Origin: Pseudocercospora fijiensis CIRAD86
Lineage: Eukaryota; Ascomycota; Dothideomycetes; Mycosphaerellales; Mycosphaerellaceae
NCBI RefSeq assembly: GCF_000340215.1
Contig: NW_006921533.1
Location: 3,274,273 to 3,338,272 of the forward strand
DNA: 64,000 nucleotides
Direction of reading: 5' to 3'
Positions within the stretch are counted from its first letter, which is position 1. Every line of letters starts with the position of its first letter. Shown piece after piece: positions 33,357 to 43,091 of this stretch. The translations under genes and the position numbers were made by a program. The notes under the pieces are model-generated. The model was not told the DNA's origin. It saw only the letters and a program-made list of their open reading frames with translations, and made no database searches.

Positions 33357-34516
33357 CGCTTTTCAATTTCTTTCCTTTTCGCGAGGAGCTGGAACAAGCC
33401 GAAGCCGCGAGGTAGAAGCCTTTCTCATTTGTATTGAACCATGAACAGCGAGCCGATGCTGACCTGGGCCTTAGCACATCCCGTGAGCCCATCCACAAGC
33501 CAGTCAGTACTGTTCCTGTCCCGCTGACCGCGACGATCCCACTGGAGAACTACGTTCCGTTGACGCCCAGGAGCAAGCTAGCTAGACTGGCGTGACTGCG
33601 GGAAAGGCGTTGCAGATTCGGTAACACCATAAGATATGCCCACACTTTGCCGCCTCTGTATTGCCTCCATCATCTGACCTCCAATCAAACCATTTGTGAG
33701 TTGTTCATGTCGTCTCGACGATCCGAGCATACGTGCCGCCTATGGGCCGCAAGGACAACCGATCCGCCAACTGTGAAGCACTGGGTCTGCGGGTGTGTCT
33801 CAATGGCCAGTAACATGATGCCAGGCTAGCAAACAAGTCTGCTATATAAACCTGCTGAAGAAGGCAGGAAGGCACACGACCTAGCACATACATGCTTCTC
33901 CCCAAGGAAAACCCGGACAGCTATCGTGCTGCGAACACACGTACGAGCGATCATGGCCAGTCTTTACATCTCAAGCGCAAAAGTGGGAGATCTTGACACA
34001 TCCCAGTAACGAATCTTCGATAGCAACCACGACTACGACCATTGCCATTCTCCCCTGGCATGCGAAGTTGAAAGTACATCCAGAGACGCCAAACTTCCAG
34101 ATCCGACCCGCCCTCTAAAGCCATGAAAGTCTCAGACTTCTAAAACATACACTCGTGCCGCACTCCATGCCAACGCAGGAACGGAACATCCAAGTGCTCC
34201 GTACAACACGAAGCCAATTTGTCAATGTTGCTCAGCATAATGTTGAGCACCCACTGCACGACTGCAACGAGATTCCAAATTGTTGGGACGAAGCATGGCC
34301 AGAGGGCAAAGTATATACCCCAATCGTTATGTGACAGGGCCTGTCCATTCGTGCCAAGCTTCTACCAGATCGCACGGCTTGCACGTCCGCTCTCCCATTG
34401 CCAGAGACAAACAGATGACAACTGGTCATGTGTCTGCGACAATATCTCAGCACGTCAAAGAGAGCTGGGGGCAAAATTCTTTAACAAAAAAAAACGCAAA
34501 AAGAAAGGCCGATGAT
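33357..34516. other. promoter and spacer, no gene supported
   Basis: About 1.2 kb upstream of the MFS gene. Short frames on both strands have no recognisable features. The last part holds an A-rich tract (aaaaaaaaacgcaaaaagaaagg), which on the minus strand is the T-rich terminator of the tRNA-like gene. Confidence 0.4.
34495..34508 (-). terminator. Pol III-type T-run downstream of the tRNA-like gene
   Basis: The minus strand reads ctttctttttgcg and then a longer T tract (34487-34495), about 10-25 nt past the tRNA 3' end. A similar tttctttttgc follows the second tRNA-like gene at 37812-37822. Confidence 0.5.
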
Positions 34517-34605
34517 AGTCCTCCTAGGAATCGAACCTCGTTTTCCCGCGTCACTGATATGGCAAGGAATATCAGACGGATGTTCTAACCACTAAACTAG
34601 AAGAC
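34517..34605 (-). tRNA. intron-containing tRNA-like gene, anticodon uncertain
   Basis: On minus, gtcttct pairs with ggaggac as a 7-bp acceptor stem (two G-T wobbles), with discriminator T. A D-arm with tagtggtta follows. The anticodon stem is tccgt/gcggg with a 26-nt loop, so an intron of about 19 nt. The T-arm is gaggttcgattcct, with one T-stem mismatch. The intron can form a helix (tgatat/atatca), as pre-tRNA introns do. If the intron follows position 37 the anticodon is GAT (Ile), unusual for eukaryotic nuclear genes, so the species is unresolved and a pseudogene is possible. A T-rich Pol III terminator (tttcttttt) lies just downstream. Confidence 0.6.
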
Positions 34606-35181
34606 CTGGGTGTCTTGATTCGATTCAAGACGGTAATTTCGCTACCATTATGAAGGTTGGACGGTCTGGTGTTGAGTCACCTCTGACTCCAGGCCTCCGA
34701 ATTTGCCAAGCATACAGCCTCAGGCTCATGCAAGAGGATTTTGGTACAGTCCTCTAGATACAGCCGCAATCCAGAGAGAACAAAAGAAGGTGCGCATCTC
34801 ACTCAACCTCGTCTCTTCCCTTTGCATCTCCACGCTAGGCGAGACGTGCGGCCTTCCCAGAGCTTTCTCCGTCTTTCGCGACTTGTCTCAAAATATTGCT
34901 CAGCGTTGAAGCGAGTTCCTAGCCGTTCATGACGTTTTCCAGTGCACCCGGGCTTTCGGAGCAGTGTAGCAAAAGCATTGCGAGTCTCTTCGACTCGAAA
35001 ACGAATGATCGTTTCTCATGTCCATCAATGCCAAGAAGAAATCTGATGCGTTATAGAATCAACTGCTAGCTTGACAACATATCAGTAGCGGACTAAGATT
35101 GGTGCCATGGACTGGTGGGCGAAATCCAGAATCTGCCTCCAATTCACAGTGGCTCGACGTGAATGATAGTCTGCACTCTTA
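34606..35181. other. spacer, no gene supported
   Basis: This is the interval between the tRNA-like gene and the 3' end of the Pex11-like gene. Nothing is recognised. Confidence 0.4.
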
Positions 35182-36057
35182 TCAAGCGGTATTCTTCCAT
35201 GCCTCTCTCAACGCAACGATACCTGGTATTACGCCGCCAAGTCCAATAGCACTCTCCGTAATAGGACTGGTATCTTCGTCGAAGAAACTGAAATGCACAC
35301 TCGATGGGAGCCAGCCCAGATTCGCATACACATCCTGCCACCATCTCGCCTCCAGCTCTTTGCTCTGAATTTTCATTTCTTTCTCACCCACGTCGACACA
35401 GCTCTCTGCACCAAAATCTTCATTGTACTGCAACTGTCTTACCCGAAGTAATCGCAATCCTTCGATCATAACTTCTGCTAGCCAGAAACGACTGCTGTAA
35501 ACCCAGTACGTCGCTTCTCGACTTCGCCAGCGCTCGCCTCGAATCACACCACGTCGGGTCAAGTATGCAATGTTTTCGAAAAGCTGGAAACCAGCACTGG
35601 CTCCGATTCTAGCCCAAGTCAAGAGCTTCAGAGCAGGATCTCGTGTCTGTTTCTTTCGTGTGTCTTTCGCCCACTGATAGATATTCAAGAGATTCCACAG
35701 CCGAGTGAACATTCTGAAGTCCTCAATTGCATCTCCCAGACTTTTTACTGCAGCACATATCTCTGTGAGAGTCAAGTGTGGTGGCTCTATGGTCGCGACC
35801 AAGGTTTCGCCGGGTAGCATGGTTTTAGAGGCTTTGGAAGCGATGCTCTCGGCCAGTCGTTCGTACTTCTTCGCCAGCAGACGTGTAAGCTGCGCATGAG
35901 TAAAGGCTAGGGTGTAGTATAGAGTGCATAGTGCTGCCTCAATGCCTCCTGTCGTGGAGAGCAGTCTGTAGAGATGGGCGAGGAAGGCGTCTGTTCGGAC
36001 TGAGGAGCGGGAGAGGGACGACAGAACGAGCTGTCTAAGCTGCTTAATTTCTGGCAT
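35182..36057 (-). CDS. peroxisomal membrane biogenesis protein, Pex11 family (291 aa)
   Basis: Single exon from ATG 36057 (MPEIKQLRQLVL); the open frame extends further upstream, but this start fits the family and a TATA-like tataaggg lies about 120 bp before it. The protein is helical and amphipathic. TDAFLAHLYRLLSTTGGIEA opens it, followed by a central DAIEDFRMFTRLWNLLNIYQW block and a LTRRGVIRG-like hinge. A tryptophan-rich helix follows (ATYWVYSSRFWLAEVMIEGL), and the last hydrophobic segment is ESAIGLGGVIPGIVALREAW. This order is characteristic of Pex11/Pex11C proteins, which insert in the peroxisomal membrane and drive elongation and division. It is divergent from the UBE2J-like gene with a 301-bp shared promoter region. 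Which paralogue (Pex11, Pex11B or Pex11C) is not resolved; Pex11C-like seems best. Confidence 0.75.
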   Translation of the reverse strand: MPEIKQLRQLVLSSLSRSSVRTDAFLAHLYRLLSTTGGIEAALCTLYYTLAFTHAQLTRLLAKKYERLAESIASKASKTMLPGETLVATIEPPHLTLTEICAAVKSLGDAIEDFRMFTRLWNLLNIYQWAKDTRKKQTRDPALKLLTWARIGASAGFQLFENIAYLTRRGVIRGERWRSREATYWVYSSRFWLAEVMIEGLRLLRVRQLQYNEDFGAESCVDVGEKEMKIQSKELEARWWQDVYANLGWLPSSVHFSFFDEDTSPITESAIGLGGVIPGIVALREAWKNTA

Positions 36058-36358
36058 TGTGACACATTTCTGTGAGATGCAGATAGACGAGAAGTGAGTC
36101 TTTGCCTCGAAAGTTGCGGACGCGGGCCGAGGAATCCGAGCACGAACTGACAGATCAACAGCTCTCGAGTCCCCCTTATACATAACCATATGGCAGGCAT
36201 TGGAAAGTCTAAACAAAACGCAACAGCTGGCCTTGAATATGTCCTCATGTGCTCAGCCAACGTTCACCCACGACAGCGAGAGTATTATGACAATCACTTA
36301 AATATCATATTTGCAACGGGCAGATTACTTGAACACAACACAACACACTCGCAGCACC

Positions 36359-37255
36359 ATGGGTACCAAGAGTCCATCCGTAAGGCGCATCATGCGAGAA
36401 GCCGCCGAATTCGCCAACCAGCCGTCTTCTGACTTCACAGCTGCACCGCTCGAATCTGACCTATTCGAATGGCACTTTACGCTCAGAGGTCCCCCCGCGC
36501 CATCACCTTTCGACGGCGGTATCTACCATGGCCGCATTGTTCTCCCGCCCGCGTACCCTCTCAAGCCGCCTAGCTTCCGCTTTCTGACGCCCACCGGTCG
36601 CTTCGAGGTCAATCGTGAGATCTGTCTTAGCATATCGGGTCACCATGAAGAGACATGGCAGCCCGCGTGGGGCATTCGCACTGCTCTAGTGGCGATACGG
36701 AGCTTCATGGACACGGACGCAAAAGGCCAGCTGGGCGGTATGGATGCAGCAGAGGAAGCCAGAAAGAGGTTCGCGAGACAGAGTAAGGCGTCAAAATGCC
36801 AGACGTGCGGCAAGACGAACGAGCAGATCATGGCGGAGCAGGAGGAACTCGTGAAGGAAGCCGGAGGGGAGAAGAAGCCGGAGGAGGTACCCGAAGAACT
36901 CCGGCTGGCCTACAGAGAGGACTTGAAGGACAACAGTGCCGCGAAGGCTGAGCAGAGCACCAGCGAGCGAACTGCCGTACCTGCCCCTGCAGGAGCAACC
37001 TCAGCCGTGGATGTTACTCAGATGAAGCAGAGAACTACAGGACAGGCCGCTGTGCCAGTGCCCGCAACGGTCATAAATGCAAATCCGCAGGCTTCGCACT
37101 CGGCAGCACCGCAGCCAGGTCCTGCAGCGCCCACGCAGCAACAGCGACCTCGATTGCCGCCGAACGAAGACCCCCTCATACCTTACATTGACAAGGCCAT
37201 CTATGGCGTCCTTGCTGCGATTGTAATACTCATCTACAAGAAGCTTGTGGTATGA
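36359..37255 (+). CDS. ER tail-anchored ubiquitin-conjugating enzyme, UBE2J1/Ubc6-like (298 aa)
   Basis: Intronless from ATG 36359 (MGTKSPSVRRIMREA) to TGA 37255. The UBC fold spans residues about 5-160 with WHFTLRGPP, FDGGIYHGRIVLPPAYPLKPP and the active site NREICLSISGHH with catalytic Cys89. ETWQPAWGIRTAL follows. The HPN motif of canonical E2s is replaced by a TPTGRFEVN segment, as in the Ubc6/UBE2J class. A long Pro/Ala/Gln-rich linker leads to a C-terminal helix (AIYGVLAAIVILIY), so the enzyme is tail-anchored in the ER with its catalytic domain in the cytosol. The family works in ER-associated degradation with Hrd1/Doa10-type ligases. An extra CxxC (CQTCGK, about residue 152) is present in the linker. 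Confidence 0.9.
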   Translation: MGTKSPSVRRIMREAAEFANQPSSDFTAAPLESDLFEWHFTLRGPPAPSPFDGGIYHGRIVLPPAYPLKPPSFRFLTPTGRFEVNREICLSISGHHEETWQPAWGIRTALVAIRSFMDTDAKGQLGGMDAAEEARKRFARQSKASKCQTCGKTNEQIMAEQEELVKEAGGEKKPEEVPEELRLAYREDLKDNSAAKAEQSTSERTAVPAPAGATSAVDVTQMKQRTTGQAAVPVPATVINANPQASHSAAPQPGPAAPTQQQRPRLPPNEDPLIPYIDKAIYGVLAAIVILIYKKLVV

Positions 37256-37829
37256 CCGCTGGAGCAGCAAGGGCTGCTTCTGGAAATGAACATTCTTTCT
37301 GATTGATCAACGAGACGGAGATGATACCCCACGTTGCTATAACATACTGTATAGACGAACTAAGATAAAGTTCTAGACATTGGCCTGGTCAAGTTCCAGA
37401 CTTCAAACGGGATATGAGTGCTCGAATGGGGCTGGAAAGGCATTTCAAGGCATAAAAAATATCATCCTTGGGCTCAGCCGAAGTATGTTGAGAAGCTTGA
37501 CACGATGATAGAAGAGAGCGGTAATATGGCAACTGCGCCATTCGTGAGCTCGTTCCTGCGAAATCGTTGAGACTTGCCGCTCCATAGCGGAAGACGGTCT
37601 TTGTGAGCATGGAAAAAAGGTGGCCGCATCGAAGCGGCCTGAGCCCAGCCTCTTTTGGCAGAAGTTCTCATGGACCCGGGTCATGCGACAGGCATTCCGT
37701 GACGACCAGGCTGTTAAGCAAGCGTCGTGGGTCGGACGTGAGGTTCACATGCGCACGCTCGGGCCGTACGAGAGATACAAATTTGACTTGTAGCCGCAGT
37801 TGGCGCGCAGGCAAAAAGAAAGGTCTTAT
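37256..37829. other. spacer, no gene supported
   Basis: 3' region of the UBE2J-like gene up to the second tRNA-like gene. Short frames only. Confidence 0.4.
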
Positions 37830-37981
37830 TGGACTTGGTCGGGATTGAACCGACGACCACCTGCATTCGAGTTCCATCTACGAGTCGCGCCATGGCTCAT
37901 TGGCCTACAGCACATTGGCTATCGGTCACGCTCTCCGGCTACTCTTGCGAAGCAGATGCGCTACCACTGCGCCACAACTAT
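37830..37981 (-). tRNA. tRNA-Ala(CGC)-like gene with about 80-nt intron and imperfect acceptor stem
   Basis: On minus, the D-arm GCGCAGTGGTAGCGC is followed by anticodon stem TCTGC with loop TTCGCA, giving anticodon CGC (alanine). After about 80 nt the stem closes with GCAGG. Then come a five-base variable loop, the T-arm GTCGGTTCAATCCCGAC and the acceptor strand CAAGTCC with discriminator A. The 5' acceptor strand is ATAGTTG, pairing at only four of seven positions. The T-rich terminator is present. Possible readings are a decayed tRNA gene, a chimera of two tRNA halves or a misjudged 5' end. An 80-nt intron is long for a fungal tRNA. Confidence 0.5.
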
Positions 37982-37989
37982 AGAGCATC

Positions 37990-39048
37990 AGCATCAGCAT
38001 TGTCTCAAACACTATGGAAGGATGTGTTGAACTCACGCCCTCGTGTCATTGGATGGTTAAATGCATATTTGTTTGCTATTTGACCAGTGGCGCTTGGAAG
38101 GAATTTTCCCCTGTGCTTCAAAGCCTCACGAATCTCGCAGGTCTTGAAAATTGATGTGGCAGTCACTACTGAAGGGATGAACTGAATCGCGATCGCCAGT
38201 TGCAGCCTTTTGACGAGCATCAGTCGAAGTTGGAAGGGATAACAAGTGGTCAGTGGCTCGACTCGTTCAACAGTCGATCTGACCACTCCTTGACAGCAAG
38301 ATAATGCATGGCTGACGCCGATCTTGTGATTCAAACGAGGCTGTCGCTGTCGACATTGGCTCGATGCCGGCCATGCGTCCCAGGCCAGGGCGACTTGGAT
38401 CTGGATCACGGGCGACTCGTTTGCCTGCGAGAGCACGTCGGCATTGATGAGGTTGGAATAGTATTTCGCCTCCTCCCGCAGCCGGCATTATCGTGGAGAA
38501 ATACATGTGGTTCGCAAGGCTGTACGACATCGCCACTCTGCCAACCGGGTTGGATTGGAGATGAGCGGTCTGATCCTTGGCAAACGACAGCAAGGGGCCG
38601 TGCGATGCAGCCAGTCACAGCTTTTGCGCAGCAACTTTGCCGGCAGCCTCACGGTGCTCATTATTACAGTATATTCGTTGGGCTCTGCGGCGCTGAAGGC
38701 GCTGCGGCCTCAGTGGTGAATTCGCAAAGCTCGAAGCTTGCTGGGCGAAGCATCCCGGCAACATGTCCGCGCTGCCATTGGCTGACTCGCTTAGGCCTCT
38801 CGACGATTGAGCGCAGTAGGCAATTAATGTCAATCTCACGCAGTCACCGGCAAGCTCACCGCGTGCGGCGCTTAACATGAGTCTTGGCGATCTGCACCTG
38901 CCTATATAGCCCATCGCGCTTACCCTTACCGCCACCGCTCCACCGCTCCAGCAACACCACTACCACTGCCCCACTAGCTTGGGTCGCCGCCCTCCGCAGC
39001 CACACATTCTCGCACACTCCCACTGACGACACTCGCTGCTCCACAATC
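37990..39048. other. spacer and promoter of the phosphatase gene
   Basis: No supported gene; the 190-codon plus frame at 38308 has no protein features. A TATATA element at 38903-38908 (cctatatagcc) lies about 145 bp before the phosphatase ATG. Confidence 0.4.
38903..38908 (+). promoter_or_regulatory. TATA-like element of the phosphatase gene
   Basis: tatata in the context cctatatagcc, followed by a C/T-rich leader (ccacctaccactgcc-like) before the start codon, a common fungal core-promoter arrangement. Confidence 0.35.
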
Positions 39049-39988
39049 ATGCCAGCAGCATACAACACCGAAGAGGTGCTCGCCACCCACATCCTCCAGC
39101 CAATCCCCAAAGACATCGTCCGAGATGTCTATTCCAAGTCGCCCTTCGTCGTGGTTCCTGGCACCTTCAACGCACGCGACCTCGCTGCTGATACGGGAGA
39201 CGTCAGACCTGGCCTGATCTACCGCTCTGGCTCGCTCGAGAACTTGTCCGCTCCCGGCTTTGCCGTCTTGCGCCAGCTGGGCGTGCGAACCATCTTTGAC
39301 CTTCGCTCGCTGAAGGAGACCACCGCTCATGCAGACCCAACGATCGAAGGCATCCGCGTCGTCTGGCAGCCAAGCACAGTCGACAATCCCACCGTGGCCA
39401 CCAGCGAAAGCGTCAAGGCCAAGGTCGCCAACGGTCTTGATGTACGTTTCAGTGCCTCTAGCTGCACTTATCCCTCGTGTACTGATCAGCCCAGGTCCAT
39501 ACAATGTACAAGGACTTGCTTGAGAGCCACAAAATGGCATTCCGAGCAGTATTCTATCACATTCTCCACATGCCCGGTGTTCCCTTCATCATCCACTGCA
39601 CGGCTGGTATGAGACCAAGACAAATCCCGGAAGACAATGAGAAAGCGCTGATCCTCAGACAGGCAAAGACCGCACCGGTGTCTTGTCAGCTCTGATCCTG
39701 TCTCTAGCTGGTGCAGATGTCGAAGACATTCAGCGTGACTACATGCTTACTCGCATCGGCGTGGAACCTGTTCGAGAATTCCTTCTTGGCAAGATCATGC
39801 AACGGCGGGAGAAAATGGACCTTGATTTTGCAAAGGCCATGGCCGCATTGGAGTTCCCTTCGAATGCTATGAAGAAGCTTCTAAGCACAGTCGACAAGAA
39901 GTTTGGCGGCGTTGAAAGCTACGTGCGGTATGAGCTCGGCTTCAGTAAGCATGAGGTCGAAGTTATGAAGAGGAATTTGAGCGGATAG
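39049..39988 (+). CDS. Cys-based tyrosine/dual-specificity phosphatase-like protein (276 aa, 3 exons)
   Basis: Exons are 39049-39441, 39495-39606 and 39663-39988; introns are 53 bp (gtacgt...gcccag) and 56 bp (gtatga...agacag). The total is 277 codons with TAG. The second intron splits the signature, which reads HCTAGKDRTG after splicing: the CX5R loop has nucleophile Cys166 and Arg172. Upstream are FNARDLAADTG, LIYRSGSLENL and FDLRSLKE, typical of the fungal Y_phosphatase3 family (NFRDLGG-like and YRSG motifs). The C-terminal half is helical. The Lys-Asp inside the loop resembles the lipid-phosphatase-like members, so both phosphotyrosine and phosphoinositide substrates are conceivable. No targeting signal is visible, so it is probably cytosolic. 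Confidence 0.85.
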
Positions 39989-41516
39989 TTCAGTGTCTGG
40001 TGGCGTTTGTTTGTGTTGCATTTTGGGTGCATGCTTGTGTTGCGAATGATACCAGGTCAAAGCGAATTTAAGCGATGGCGTTCGATGGGACATGATGGAA
40101 GACAATGGATCTGGATATCCGGCGCCTGGCTCAAACTGATGTTGTCTTATTAGAGACGCCTTGAAATACATGTTGAAACTTGCTTAATCGCATCTTCATC
40201 ACTGGAACGCTTCCTGTCGTATGCGCAGTCACGTTGACATGTTCCTGCAGCGCAGCAACAACAACAACCACCGGACAACCTGGTTGGTCTCGTGGAAACA
40301 TACTCTCGATCAGTCGGACTCATGTCTCAGACTCGCTTTCTGATGAATCGTGAAGCCGCGTTTGACGAGGCAATATTGGCTGCCGTGGTATTTCCCGCGA
40401 CCAGGGTCTCAACGCAGGCGAAAAGCTTATATCACCAGCGTTCGCCGCCCATTTTACTAATTACCACCTAACGCGTACGAGCATGAAAACATATACATAC
40501 ATATAACCCACGATCCCCAGCTCCGGCCTGTCCCGTCGACAACTATACCCCCTCCACGCCGAAATATATATCATGCGAGACGACCTCTCGCGTTGAAGCG
40601 GACATTCCGACGCACCTACGTCGCCCTGGAATCTTTCTTGCCATCATGTCCCCAAGCTTGCTGCTTCCCTGAAACTCGCGTTCTCAACGCTATTGCTCCC
40701 AGGTTCTGTACGAGTGCAGACGGCTGGAACCGCAGGGTGCAGGCTCGATACATCACACACCACGGCATGGCTTGCATCATCAAACGAAATCCCAACCGGT
40801 TGGCACCACGTTGAGCATTCGAAACTTTCCCTAGAGCTGGGACTCTGCTCACTTAGTCATGTGATGCCAGTGAGACGGCAGTATTCTACCAGGTTCGCTC
40901 CTCTTGCCAGGATCAATATACACCGACTTTCAAGAACCGAATGCTAGCGTCCGCCGCCCGAATGGTAGACGGTAACTCAGTACAGGCATAATCAGCAGTC
41001 GGAGGGCTCGGAGCCTCTTTCACAGGGTGTAGATAATAATACCACCGGAACTTTCACCATCAGTCCCTCCCTACCTCTGGCAGACCCGAATCAGGCAACT
41101 CCCAATCTTGTGTCAACTACGCTGAGCATTATTCTCCAGCCCAATGCTGGACCGATCAAGATGCTCTTGTGCTTGAACACAATACATCGTCTTGGAGTTC
41201 TTGTCGAAATCGAAGAATGCTATTGTCTGGTGAAACAATGCAATTGTTGGACAAAGCACAGTCGACGCACCAGTCGAGACAAAGACTTGTGAATTTCGCT
41301 GAGTATTCACTAGCTATGGGAGTGAGTGCTCGTCGACTGCATAAATATGAGCGGGTCCACCAGGCTGGAATAATCACACAGCTTTCACACAGTATTGAAG
41401 ACATCGACTTGTCAGGCACAGGTCAGCAAATCTTCACAACAACGTCAGAAAGCCCACTTCACACACCAAAGCATTAAGCGTTCCAACGAACGCTTCACAC
41501 ACTCACAGCCGCAGTC
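39989..41516. other. 1.5 kb spacer, no gene supported
   Basis: Several short frames occur but none with family features. The last 200 bp (CA-rich, with cttcacacacc and cactcacagcc) look like the promoter and leader of the next gene. Confidence 0.4.
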
Positions 41517-42161
41517 ATGTCCGGATATCCTTATGGATATTCTGGCTACGGCCAATCAAGTAGCTCGTCACGCTACCCAGCCCGAACTGTCTCGCCTCTT
41601 GGTCAGTCACGCTTCGAAGGCTCGTCGCGCTACCATAGCAGTAGCCGAACCTTCGAGGTAAGACCTCAGCCTGACTTCTCTCGTCGGGAGAGCGAACTTG
41701 CTCAACTCAGCCGGACACAAACCATCACCGGCCCCACACCCCGTAGTTCCACACGTCGGCCCAGCGACAACTACGGATCTTCTGGAATCGACATCTCCAG
41801 CTATGGCGGTGGCTCGTACAACCCGTACGCTCCATCGTCGAGCTACAATGCTTACCGGTCTCCAGAGTCTTCAAGCTCATCGTTCCGGGATGTAAACTAT
41901 CAGCAAGCTTCCTCGACCTACCGCGACTCGCCTAGCTCTTCAAGCTATGGTCGCGGTTACATGTCAGCTTCATCCCGGCCGAGCGATATCTACGTCCCTG
42001 ACTCGCTACGAATTGGCCGCTCCGACGCTCGTTACGATGATCGATACTTCTCATCGTCTTCAGCGTCTGCCGGCTACGGAAGCTACTCGACACGCGACAT
42101 CACTCCGTCGTCGTCGAGTGGCTTGCGCCGTAGCGATGCCCAACGGCGTCGACGTCGGTAA
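41517..42161 (+). CDS. Ser/Tyr/Arg-rich low-complexity protein (214 aa)
   Basis: Open frame from ATG 41517 (MSGYPYGYSGYGQSSSSS) to TAA 42161. The protein is almost entirely low complexity: Ser runs, YGS/GYG and RPS repeats, and a terminal RRRRR. This composition is typical of disordered proteins that form assemblies or bind RNA; no domain is visible. The TAA lies inside a good splice donor (cg|gtaagc), with a CTGAC branch and a ctactag acceptor at about 42251, so the gene may continue in a further exon. The downstream 0.5 kb is AT-rich, RIP-like DNA, which could mean that the original 3' end was disturbed. Function is unknown. Confidence 0.55.
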   Translation: MSGYPYGYSGYGQSSSSSRYPARTVSPLGQSRFEGSSRYHSSSRTFEVRPQPDFSRRESELAQLSRTQTITGPTPRSSTRRPSDNYGSSGIDISSYGGGSYNPYAPSSSYNAYRSPESSSSSFRDVNYQQASSTYRDSPSSSSYGRGYMSASSRPSDIYVPDSLRIGRSDARYDDRYFSSSSASAGYGSYSTRDITPSSSSGLRRSDAQRRRRR

Positions 42162-42279
42162 GCCCCTCAACTTCCCCCATCATCCTGAGCTCGTCTCGAG
42201 ATGCCACGAACACGAACTAGACTGACATTTCATTGGAGGCTTTCTACTAGGTTTCGCTTTTCTTGTTCGGAATTCTGCT

Positions 42280-42800
42280 TTCGGGAGGCTGTATCAGTAA
42301 GTACCTACTACAAATCACATTTTCAGACCACAGATTTATCTACTTTTCCTTAACCAATTTTCTTCGTATATCGTGAAACTTCTAAATTTTTCATACGTTC
42401 TAATTATTAGGTACTTTCCTTAAGTATTCCTTCCTTTAGGCGTTCTCGAAGAGAATACATTAAGCGGCGGCCTAAAGGAAGGAATACTTAACGCCTTTAT
42501 TAATATATAGCTGAATTTTATTCTTACGGACTCTATCGAGATGTCTTAATCCATCTATCTAAAGAAAATAGTACGAGTAAGTTCTAGTTAAGACTCCGAT
42601 CGCGTCTTCGTCGCCGCTATTCTAGTAGTAGAACACTCTAAGTTGTCTCGAAGCTTTACGATAAAACGATAGTAGCAACTAATACGACGTCGGAGCAATT
42701 TAATTTCGAAATAAAATCTTAGAGAACGAGGCGAAAGTTTTAGAATAGAGAAGAGAGGATCGAAGGTTTTTGGTGAAAGCGAAGGAAGGTCATTGCTTTC
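42280..42800. repeat. RIP-like AT-rich repeat fragment with a perfect hairpin
   Basis: The composition changes abruptly to TA-rich, CA/TG-poor sequence as in the transposon blocks. It contains a perfect inverted repeat. No transposase frame is seen; probably a MITE or a transposon fragment. Confidence 0.45.
42420..42491. repeat. 21-bp perfect inverted repeat with a 29-30 bp spacer
   Basis: Arm taagtattccttcctttagg (42421-42440) is complementary to 42471-42490, and one further base pair forms outside. It would form a stable hairpin in single-stranded DNA or RNA. Confidence 0.8.
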
Positions 42801-42914
42801 CATTTTTGATATCTCTTATGGGAGTTACAGTACTTGCCAAGTGGTCCTAGCTGCGTCTGAAACGCGCTTCCGGCCGAAAACATCCCATGCCTATTGTAAA
42901 TCATGCGCGGTGCT

Positions 42915-43056
42915 TAATGCATACTGTCAGTTCTCAATGAAAACCCATTACCGAATGCCTCGAGCTTGAAGCCAAAGCAGTCGTGCCTAATGCATACTGT
43001 CAGTTTCAATGAAACCCCATTACCGAACGCCTTAAATTTGAAGCCAATGCAGTCTC
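42915..43056. repeat. two tandem copies of a 73-bp repeat
   Basis: The unit taatgcatactgtcagtt... runs from 42915 and again from 42988, each ending near gaagccaa(a/t)gcagtc. The copies differ at a handful of sites, several of them transitions. The array lies just beyond the 3' end of the RING gene. Confidence 0.75.
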
Positions 43057-43091
43057 GAAGTCATCAGAGGAGAAAGCTGATCATCGCCTGC

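Noticed and set aside
38308..38880. 190-codon plus frame before the phosphatase gene
   Set aside because: Arg/Cys-rich with no motif, opposed by equally long minus frames; treated as spacer.
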